A DNA stretch of 34,828 bases from contig DXEG01000042.1 of assembly GCA_019115125.1 (NCBI GenBank), positions 1 through 34,828 of the forward strand, read 5' to 3'. The stretch is from Candidatus Blautia faecipullorum. Its GTDB lineage: Bacteria > Bacillota > Clostridia > Lachnospirales > Lachnospiraceae. Below, piece after piece: positions 25,094-30,729 of the stretch (position 1 is the first letter of the stretch; each line of letters starts with the position of its first letter). A model generated the notes under the pieces. The model had not been told where the DNA came from and searched no databases. It saw only the letters and a list, made by a program, of their open reading frames with translations. The position numbers were made by a program, and so were the translations under genes.

Positions 25094-25739
25094 TTTTCCT
25101 GTCACTCCTTTTAGGGGCATAATCTTTCATTTCTGGAATTGCGCCGCCTGCCACCGCCCAAAAGTACAGGCTTGCCACACTGCAATAAGGACTTAATCTT
25201 CTGCGGTATTTTTCAAACAGCTTGCGGTCAATTTTCCTATGATGGTATACCATACGCATACCCCGCAAAATTGCTAAATCTCCATAACTGAAAACATTTG
25301 GACGCTGCATACAAAAAAGTAATATCATCTCGGCAGTCCAAATCCCAATCCCTTTTAGTTCTGACAATTCGGTTATTACCTCATCGTCTGATTTATTCCA
25401 AATACCTTGTAAATCAAAAGCACCGTTTTTTACTTTCGCGGCAAAATCTGTGATATACTCTGCTTTTCTGAACGTCATTCCAAAAGACTGTAAGAGGTCT
25501 GTTCCGGCGGTAAGAATGGTATCGGCGTTCACAGCGCCAAGATGATCCTGCATTCTCTGCCAGATGGTTGCCTGCGCTTTTGTTGAAATCTGTTGACCGA
25601 TGATGTGATGTACAACAGAAGAAAATAAATCGCTGTCAGCCTCCCGCTCAATCTTTCCGATTTTATCAATCACTTCTCCAAGTCGTTTGTCTTTTTGCTT
25701 TAGATATTCAGTTGCGCTTTCGTCATATTGAAAATACAC
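25086..25739 (-). CDS. alkA: DNA-3-methyladenine glycosylase (HhH-GPD, AlkA-like)
   Basis: 217 residues starting at a GTG (25739). The helix-hairpin-helix SELKGIGIWTAEMILLF (126-142) and catalytic Asp154 in NVFSYGDLAILRG identify the HhH-GPD superfamily, and VVHHIIGQQISTKAQATIW (43-61) is typical of the AlkA branch. It excises alkylated bases such as 3-methyladenine. The ribosome site sits in a run of eight G residues (GGGGGGGGAAG, minus strand, from 25755), which is unusual and could vary in length. It leads a three-gene unit with the ABM gene and ogt. Confidence 0.88.
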   Translation of the reverse strand: MYFQYDESATEYLKQKDKRLGEVIDKIGKIEREADSDLFSSVVHHIIGQQISTKAQATIWQRMQDHLGAVNADTILTAGTDLLQSFGMTFRKAEYITDFAAKVKNGAFDLQGIWNKSDDEVITELSELKGIGIWTAEMILLFCMQRPNVFSYGDLAILRGMRMVYHHRKIDRKLFEKYRRRLSPYCSVASLYFWAVAGGAIPEMKDYAPKRSDRKNG

Positions 25740-25790
25740 GTTTGCTTCCCCCCCCTGTCTTGACTCGGCGGTTGATCAATAATATAATAA

Positions 25791-25841
25791 TATCATAATT
25801 TAAGACGATGTAATATTAAAATATCGCCTAAAATTATCATA
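25791..25841. promoter_or_regulatory. 51-bp imperfect palindrome between alkA and the AraC gene, likely operator
   Basis: The 19-nt arms at 25791-25809 and 25823-25841 are reverse complements at 16 of 19 positions (arm: TATCATAATTTAAGACGAT), separated by 13 nt. It occupies the 126-nt space between the divergent alkA and araC-type genes, 24 nt before the AraC ATG. It probably serves both promoters. Confidence 0.6.
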
Positions 25842-25865
25842 ATATATTCAAAAAGGAAAGCCAAA

Positions 25866-26744
25866 ATGAAAAACACACAAATGGACTATATAAACTCTGT
25901 CAATTTAAATGCAGGCTCGGATTTTCCCTATCTAGTACTTGATGTTTGGGGCGACCAAAGCTATCCGAGAAATCCCGGCTTTCAGGTTATGCACTGGCAC
26001 GAGGATTTACAGTTTATTTATGTGCTGGAGGGCGAAATCGAAATAAAAACGTTAGATACCTCTACACGGATAAAGAAGGACGGTGGTGTTTTTATCAACA
26101 AAAATGTGATACATCTTGTGAATAACACGACGTCTTCCTGTCACTACAATAGTTTTATTTTTCCAGACTACTTCCTTAAATTCTATTTTGGAAGCCCTGC
26201 GGCGGCTTTTGTTGAACGTATTGCCGGGAAGGATGAATTGCCGATTTGCTGTTTCCCAGAGGAAATAGATTGGTGCAAACCTATTTTATCTGCCCTTTCC
26301 AGTCTCGCAGACCTTGAAAACAGAAAAACTGAATTTTACACTTATGAAGTACTCTGCCTGCTCTCAACACTTTGGCTGGAAGTATGCCGAAACATTCAAC
26401 TGACAGGCAAAACCGCGGACACCATTATAGGTGTACGTATGCAAAAATTTTTGCAGTATATCAGCGAACATTACGGAGAGGATATTTCTCTTGATAGGCT
26501 TGCGGACAGTGCAAATGTCAGTAAATCAGAATGTTTGCGGTGCTTTAAGTCAAGTATGCAGACAACGCCTTACAAGTATCTGACGGAATACAGGCTTTCC
26601 AAGGCAGCCGAATTACTGAAAAACTCTGATGAACCAATAGGCACGATTTCCAGCAGCGTAGGTTTTCGGCAAATCAGTCATTTCGGGAAATGCTTTAAGG
26701 AAAAAACAGGCTTCTCACCAAGAGATTACCGAAAGAGAAGGTAA
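25866..26744 (+). CDS. AraC-family transcriptional regulator, divergent to alkA-ogt
   Basis: 292 residues, MKNTQMDYINSVNLNAGSDF onward, with AAAAGGAAAGCCAAA before the ATG. The sensor half is a cupin (HWHEDLQFIYVLEGEIEIKT, GGVFINKNVIHLVNNT). The DNA-binding half has ISLDRLADSANVSKSECLRC with FKSSMQTTPYKYLTEYRLS, and PIGTISSSVGFRQISHFGKC with KTGFSPRDYRKRR. Unlike Ada, it has no methyl-accepting Ada-type zinc domain, so it would not sense DNA methylation directly. Its position across a palindrome from alkA suggests it controls the repair genes. The fold is complete; the signal is unknown. Confidence 0.9.
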   Translation: MKNTQMDYINSVNLNAGSDFPYLVLDVWGDQSYPRNPGFQVMHWHEDLQFIYVLEGEIEIKTLDTSTRIKKDGGVFINKNVIHLVNNTTSSCHYNSFIFPDYFLKFYFGSPAAAFVERIAGKDELPICCFPEEIDWCKPILSALSSLADLENRKTEFYTYEVLCLLSTLWLEVCRNIQLTGKTADTIIGVRMQKFLQYISEHYGEDISLDRLADSANVSKSECLRCFKSSMQTTPYKYLTEYRLSKAAELLKNSDEPIGTISSSVGFRQISHFGKCFKEKTGFSPRDYRKRR

Positions 26745-26867
26745 CGCTTTTAGACACATATAAACTGGTTAAAATCCCAGCACAAAAACAGAGCAGATTG
26801 CTGTAACCGCTGTTAAAAGTTCATAATTTTTTGAAAGTCAAATTGGAATTGTGGAGGTGATTGCCTT

Positions 26868-26990
26868 TTGATTATCAAAGATAAAATGATAGATAATGGA
26901 AAGGGATTTGATTGGGGAAAAGTGTCCTCTGAATATGCAAAATATCGAGATATTTATCCAAAAGAATTTTATCAAAAAATTCTTGATTTA
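26868..26990 (+). pseudogene. class I SAM-dependent methyltransferase, N-terminal stub
   Basis: From a TTG at 26868, with GTGGAGGTG 5-10 nt before it, the frame reads MIIKDKMIDNGKGFDWGKVS then SEYAKYRDIYPKEFYQKILD, the standard start of a clostridial class I methyltransferase. Authentic sequence ends near 26990, where the SAM-binding glycine loop should begin, and is replaced by ICE sequence in another frame. About 40 of 240-250 residues remain. It marks the left boundary of the ICE-derived block. Confidence 0.65.
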
Positions 26991-27390
26991 CTGGGGCCAT
27001 TACCACAATGAAATGAAGTGGGGTGAGAAGGACTTCTTAAAGCGCATTGACGATTACAAGGAGCTGTTCCATGTGCAGGAACGCCCGGAAGGCCAGAGGG
27101 AAAAGCCGGACTATTACCGCTATTATTCCACCCAGAGGCCCGTTGACATTGGCACTTTCCCGAAGCCGCCCGACAATGCCCCGGTGGAGAGCATCAACTT
27201 TGACGAGCGGCGCATGGTGGAGGGCGGCACCATCCGGGCATGGGGCGAGCTTGCCTATTTGAAGCCCCTGATAAAAAAACATGTAGATGATTATGAACTC
27301 CGCCCGGCTCCCGGCAATCCTGGCCGTGACAGGGCCTGCCCGTCCACTATCGCTCCAAGAAGCCCGCAGATCGGAGCCGCCCCACCATAG
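26991..27390 (+). pseudogene. ICE-borne conserved protein, C-terminal fragment
   Basis: The open frame running from 26896 has credible sequence only from about 26991: HYHNEMKWGEKDFLKRIDDY, QRPVDIGTFPKPPDNAPVES and RRMVEGGTIRAWGELAYLKP. It resembles the end of a large conserved protein that precedes mobC in ICEs of gut Firmicutes; I cannot name its function. Codon use is GC-rich, unlike the AT-rich methyltransferase stub it is joined to. The 5' part is missing. It is followed 24 nt later by mobC on the same strand. Confidence 0.5.
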
Positions 27391-27414
27391 ACGTAGCCGG
27401 GAACGTGAGGAACG

Positions 27415-27846
27415 ATGATTGCCCGCCGCAAGCGGGATAGGCACCTTCATGTGATGGTAACAGCCGACGTGCTGGAACAGATACAGAAACGTATGGCCGA
27501 AGCCGGTATTACCAACGCCGGGGCCTATATGCGTAAGATGGCCTTAAATGGCTATATCCTCCACGTTGATCTTGCCCCTGTCCGGGAGCTGGTTTCCCTG
27601 CGAAGACGGTGCTCCAACAATCTCAATCAGGTGGCCGTCCATGCCCATACCTATGGCGTGTACCCGGAGGAAATCGAAGGGCTGAAACAGGATTACTCCC
27701 GGATGTGGGAAATGGTGTCTGCTGTACTGGGGGGGGGATTTCCACTATCGTGGAGAAATGATTGGAGGGGGGCGGCCTGTGTGGTCTGCACCTTTCCTTT
27801 TTTCTTGCCTCGGGCCAACTTGGCCCGAAGATATAATTTCTCTTAA
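27415..27846 (+). CDS. mobC: MobC-type relaxosome protein with C-terminal frameshift at a G9 run
   Basis: 143 codons: MIARRKRDRHLHVMVTADVL, EAGITNAGAYMRKMALNGYI, LRRRCSNNLNQVAVHAHTYG, then YPEEIEGLKQDYSRMWEMVS. This is the ribbon-helix-helix MobC family, which binds oriT and helps the relaxase nick. Authentic sequence stops near codon 105 at nine consecutive G residues (27729-27737). The tail after it (GFPLSWRNDWRGAACVV onward) is unrelated to the family, so the last 15 or so residues have been replaced by a shift or deletion. The DNA-binding core is complete. The relaxase it would serve (29744) is truncated. Confidence 0.75.
   Translation: MIARRKRDRHLHVMVTADVLEQIQKRMAEAGITNAGAYMRKMALNGYILHVDLAPVRELVSLRRRCSNNLNQVAVHAHTYGVYPEEIEGLKQDYSRMWEMVSAVLGGGFPLSWRNDWRGAACVVCTFPFFLPRANLARRYNFS
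27807..27830. repeat. 24-bp palindrome-bearing repeat, copy 1
   Basis: The same 24 bp occur at 29664-29687. The core is TCGGGCCAACTTGGCCCGA: a 7-bp stem with a 5-nt loop. The two copies bracket the cargo genes and the CD1845 gene. It shares CCAACTTGG with a palindrome inside parB (33300-33322). Confidence 0.75.
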
Positions 27847-27875
27847 TTGATATTGTAACGTAAATATCTTATAAT
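27847..27875 (+). promoter_or_regulatory. strong promoter of the two-gene cargo unit
   Basis: TTGATA (27847-27852), 17 nt, then TATAAT (27870-27875), 35 nt before the ATG at 27911. Confidence 0.65.
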
Positions 27876-27910
27876 AGATTTACTAACAAACTTGGATTCG
27901 GGAAGGTACT

Positions 27911-28381
27911 ATGATTAGAAAAAGCAAATTGTTTAAAAGAGTTTCTTTGAGATACAGAAATAAAACAAATCACATAATTAGTCCTAAAGGTTATTCTCCA
28001 CGTGAAAAATTACAAAACTGTATTTGGATTTTCACTATTGGAGATGCAGATGATAAGCCATCAGTCCCACATGCGCATGCAAAAGATGTTGGATATAGAT
28101 TGGATGCATGGACTGGAGATATTTATCCAGCGGGAAATGAAAGAAAACAAACCATAGGTAAATTAAAAAGAAAGGAACTTAAAAAGCTACATTCTGATAC
28201 AGATTTTTTGACTTTTGCCAAAAAGCAAATTGAATGGTACAAATCAGCAAATCCCCATATTAGTTTTTATGTTCCTGAATGGTTTATATTAAAAAGCCGA
28301 CAATTACGATTGGTAAAATTGAAGCAGGCTAACGAAGAAAGTATGTTTATTTTTATTGGGAAAGCGTCTATTAAATTGTAA
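27911..28381 (+). CDS. 156-aa protein of unknown function, first gene of the cargo unit
   Basis: Starts MIRKSKLFKRVSLRYRNKTN with GGGAAGGTACT before the ATG. The most distinctive part is SVPHAHAKDVGYRLDAWTGD (HAH motif at about residues 54-56) followed by IYPAGNERKQTIGKLKRKEL. The N-terminus and residues 85-100 are very basic, so nucleic-acid contact is possible. I do not recognise the family. Base composition is AT-rich, unlike the GC-rich ICE genes around it. It has its own promoter and is 60 nt before the cyclase-like gene, so the two form a unit. No membrane helix or signal peptide. Confidence 0.6.
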   Translation: MIRKSKLFKRVSLRYRNKTNHIISPKGYSPREKLQNCIWIFTIGDADDKPSVPHAHAKDVGYRLDAWTGDIYPAGNERKQTIGKLKRKELKKLHSDTDFLTFAKKQIEWYKSANPHISFYVPEWFILKSRQLRLVKLKQANEESMFIFIGKASIKL

Positions 28382-28441
28382 GGAAAATATGGTACAACCT
28401 GACAAGTTTACATTTTACATATAGTATGGCGAGGTGTTTAT

Positions 28442-29191
28442 ATGGAGCAAAACTTTAGAAAAGTCGTAGTTGTATTTATTGATATTTTAGGATCGCAAGA
28501 TAGAAAAAACTTTGATGAATGGTACAATGTTATGAGTATTTTCAGTTCGATGGTAGAAAGAGAAAAGGAATTGGACAATGCTCATAATTGGACTGTTTAT
28601 AAGAGAGAAACGCATGTATTTTCAGATTGTGCATATATCATTTATGATTATAAAGAAGGTATCGAAGATAGCCGAAAAAACATTTATGAGTTAATGGGAA
28701 TTGCCTGTTATAATACTGAGAAAGTGATGTATGAATTTCTAAAAAGTGGTTTTATTGCTCGTGGTGCAATTACACATGGCGATTTATTTTATGACAACGA
28801 AAAGAATATCTGGTTTGGCCCTGCGATGAATCGAGCTTACTTTTTAGAATCGAAAAAAGCAAAAGTTCCAAGAGTAATTATAGATCCTGAATATGCAGAA
28901 AATTTGTATGCATTTAATGAAAATAAATATCGCAAGGACGGTGTGCAAAAAGTGTGTAATGGCAAAATCTTGTGTAGGGATGTAGATGGATTCATATATC
29001 TGAATTATTTGAATAGTATGAAGCTATGTATGAATCCGATAGAGACTGAATTTGTTATTGAAAATATTCTAAAATTATGTAACACAGAAAGAAGTATAAA
29101 AAGAGAAACAACAGAATTACAGAAATCCATTAAGGACAAATATGATTGGCTGGAAAAGTATTTATTAAGTCAAACAAATGATATGACATAA
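28442..29191 (+). CDS. nucleotide-cyclase-like (class III palm fold) protein, divergent
   Basis: 249 residues. KVVVVFIDILGSQDR (D14) and THVFSDCAYIIYDY (D62) are spaced like the two metal-binding Asp of class III nucleotide cyclases. Then comes GFIARGAITHGDLFYDN (about 103-119), IWFGPAMNRAYFLES (123-137) and VPRVIIDPEYA. I have seen this FIDILG...FSD...RGAI.HG...GPA...AY.LE pattern in uncharacterised bacterial proteins; whether they make a cyclic nucleotide is not known to me. The C-terminus is a charged helix (TTELQKSIKDKYDWLEKYLL). GAGGTGTTTAT precedes the ATG. It is second in a unit with promoter and terminator inside an ICE, a typical defence-cargo setting. Confidence 0.55.
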   Translation: MEQNFRKVVVVFIDILGSQDRKNFDEWYNVMSIFSSMVEREKELDNAHNWTVYKRETHVFSDCAYIIYDYKEGIEDSRKNIYELMGIACYNTEKVMYEFLKSGFIARGAITHGDLFYDNEKNIWFGPAMNRAYFLESKKAKVPRVIIDPEYAENLYAFNENKYRKDGVQKVCNGKILCRDVDGFIYLNYLNSMKLCMNPIETEFVIENILKLCNTERSIKRETTELQKSIKDKYDWLEKYLLSQTNDMT

Positions 29192-29232
29192 TCTAAATTT
29201 TATGGAACAACATTATAAGGCAAAAGTTTTAT

Positions 29233-29261
29233 GGAGCAATCATTCAAGGTTGCTCCTTTTT
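29233..29261 (+). terminator. terminator of the cargo unit
   Basis: GGAGCAA (29233-29239) and TTGCTCC (29250-29256) form a 7-bp stem with a 10-nt loop followed by TTTTTAG, 41 nt after the cyclase-like gene. Confidence 0.8.
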
Positions 29262-29373
29262 AGTGTTTTGAATATTTTGTCCCGAGACAAGATTTACTAA
29301 CCGTCCTCAACATTGTTCACAAATTTTTGGCCTGGTAAAATAGAGGTAGAAAGGTAAGAAAGGAGCTGAACCT

Positions 29374-29661
29374 ATGAGATTAGTATTAAAGATTTTCACC
29401 GCTCCTGTGGTGGCGATCCTGACCGTTTTCGTTGCAATGATGATGTTCCTGCTTATCGCCACATGGCTCATGGGTCTTGTATTTGTGCTCCATGCCATTG
29501 TGGGTGTGGCCCTGCTGTTTACCCAGAAATACATTGGGGCGGCGGCTTATCTGCTCCTTGCTTTTCTGGCCTCTCCGTATGGATTTCCGACAATGGCGGT
29601 ATGGCTGCTGGCAAGGGTGCAGTACCTTAACTACACTCTGCGGGACTTCATCACAAGCTGA
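29374..29661 (+). CDS. CD1845-family small membrane protein of ICEs
   Basis: 95 residues: MRLVLKIFTAPVVAILTVFV, then LIATWLMGLVFVLHAIVGVA, QKYIGAAAYLLLAFLASPYG and WLLARVQYLNYTLRDFITS. There are three or four membrane helices. The sequence matches what I know as the CD1845 family, encoded between mobC and the relaxase in Tn1549-like conjugative elements; its function in transfer is unknown. AGAAAGGAGCTGAACCT precedes the ATG. GC-rich codon use agrees with the ICE backbone, so it belongs to the element and the AT-rich cargo was inserted between mobC and this gene. Confidence 0.75.
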   Translation: MRLVLKIFTAPVVAILTVFVAMMMFLLIATWLMGLVFVLHAIVGVALLFTQKYIGAAAYLLLAFLASPYGFPTMAVWLLARVQYLNYTLRDFITS

Positions 29662-29663
29662 CA

Positions 29664-29687
29664 GCCTCGGGCCAACTTGGCCCGAAG
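29664..29687. repeat. 24-bp palindrome-bearing repeat, copy 2
   Basis: Identical to 27807-27830 over 24 bp and in the same orientation. It lies 3 nt after the CD1845 stop codon and about 56 nt before the relaxase, a position where an oriT or protein-binding site would be expected. Confidence 0.75.
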
Positions 29688-29702
29688 TATCCGGCAACTA
29701 TG

Positions 29703-29728
29703 CGGCGGTCTGAACAGGCCGCCGTTTT
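29703..29728 (+). terminator. GC-rich hairpin with T-run before the relaxase
   Basis: CGGCGG (29703-29708) and CCGCCG (29719-29724) pair, followed by TTTTCTTT. It would end CD1845-side transcripts or attenuate relaxase expression. Confidence 0.55.
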
Positions 29729-29743
29729 CTTTCGGAAGGAGGG

Positions 29744-30045
29744 ATGACCATAGCAACCACACGCCTGATGAAACGCAAAACCACACCGTGCCTGTCTGTG
29801 GCACAGTCCATAAAAGACTGTACTGACTACGGGAAAAATCCGGTTAAGACCGAGGTCGGAAAATACATATCCTCCTACCAATGCGACCCAGCCACGGTGG
29901 ACGCTGAATTTCTTTTATGGAAAAGCAAGTACAAGGCAACTACTGGCCGGGAGCAGACTATAGACAAGGATGTGCTGTGCTATCAAATCCGCCAGTCCTT
30001 CCTTCCCGCAGAGATCACACCGGAAGAAGCCAACCGTATAGATTG
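29744..30045 (+). pseudogene. ICE relaxase (VirD2/MOBP-like), truncated N-terminal piece
   Basis: The protein reads TTRLMKRKTTPCLSVAQSIK, PVKTEVGKYISSYQCDPATV and QIRQSFLPAEITPEEANRI, the first roughly 97 residues of the relaxase that usually follows mobC and CD1845 in these elements. Catalytic histidines further on are missing: near 30042 the sequence becomes an IS30 fragment in reverse orientation. The start is also damaged. Homologues begin MATTRLM, and here that codon (29750-29752) is ATA; the only ATG (29744) directly abuts AAGGAGG and is poorly spaced. The element cannot mobilise with this gene. Confidence 0.7.
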
Positions 30046-30240
30046 GAAAATTCACTGCCGTTATTAGCCAGAATGACCGGGAAAAGCCCCATGAAAATAT
30101 CGGGTCTTAATTCAAGATAAAGACGGTCAAAGATATCGATGACCGACTGGGAGTTATTGGAATCCCGGAGGAAAGCCGTTTTGTAGTCATAATAGAATAT
30201 CTCCATTTCTGTGAGGTAGCCGACCAGGACAACAGATAGA
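30041..30240 (-). pseudogene. IS30-family transposase, internal catalytic fragment
   Basis: On the minus strand the frame reads KTAFLRDSNNSQSVIDIFDR, LYLELRPDIFMGLFPVILAN and NGSEFSN, the central DDE part of an IS30-family transposase. The expected second catalytic Asp (normally LTDNGSEF) is Asn here (LANNGSEF). The fragment is cut on the right of the motif by the relaxase junction near 30042, and its upstream part (about 30207-30240, YLTEMEIFYYDY) departs from the family. It may be another part of the IS type seen at 5102. It is inactive. Confidence 0.65.
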
Positions 30241-30255
30241 TAATTTTGGAAATAA

Positions 30256-30327
30256 TAAATTCCACTTCAAGATTTGGAACTGGTAAATTCCATATCAGAT
30301 GTAGAAAGGGTGGAATTTAGTTTTGCA
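30256..30327. repeat. IS30-type end motif cluster, copy 4
   Basis: TAAATTCCAC (30256-30265), a second partial box TAAATTCCATA (30283-30293) and GTGGAATTTAGTTTTGCA (30310-30327). It adjoins the IS30 fragment at 30041-30240 and is the probable outer end of that insertion. Confidence 0.6.
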
Positions 30328-30370
30328 ATCGAGGCCATTCTGTGATATTATGAAAATCTGAAAAAAGCTA

Positions 30371-30399
30371 TTGACATACAAATCAAACCGTGGTATTTT
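30371..30399 (+). promoter_or_regulatory. promoter of the small membrane peptide / HEPN unit
   Basis: A perfect TTGACA (30371-30376), 17 nt, then TATTTT (30394-30399), with ATAAT directly after. The start codon at 30484 is about 80 nt downstream. AAATC (30380-30384) and GATTT (30410-30414) form a short inverted pair around the -10 that could bind a regulator. Confidence 0.5.
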
Positions 30400-30483
30400 A
30401 TAATATTCCGATTTGAGATTGGAAGAGCAACGTAGTCTACCAATATGATTCTTAGAGCTGTGCTCTGGAAAGGAGGTAGTGCT

Positions 30484-30651
30484 ATGAACTTTGTTGTCAC
30501 CATTGACTGGAAGTTTGTCGTTGCCCTTGGCGCGGCTACGGTCGGCACCATTTTCGCAGTGAAGATGGATGCCAGTGCAGCCGAGCGAGTATCAACGCAT
30601 GTGTCTGATGCTTGTATGGAGTATGCGTTCGCTGTGAACAGCGAGCGCTAG
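30484..30651 (+). CDS. 55-aa peptide with one membrane helix, upstream of the HEPN gene
   Basis: ATG 30484 follows an ideal AAAGGAGGTAGTGCT. The peptide MNFVVTIDWKFVVALGAATV continues GTIFAVKMDASAAERVST, giving one hydrophobic helix at about residues 9-26, and then a polar amphipathic tail ending AFAVNSER. I believe similar peptides occur beside other accessory genes in Clostridia, but I cannot name a family. It is 78 nt before the HEPN-motif gene on the same strand under a good promoter. It could be a membrane tether, sensor or antitoxin-like partner; this is inference. Confidence 0.6.
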   Translation: MNFVVTIDWKFVVALGAATVGTIFAVKMDASAAERVSTHVSDACMEYAFAVNSER

Positions 30652-30729
30652 CTCCAATATAGGATGGACTGGGCATATAATCTTCGGGTTGTATGCTTAT
30701 TTTTATAAATGAATTTTGGAGGTGTGACA

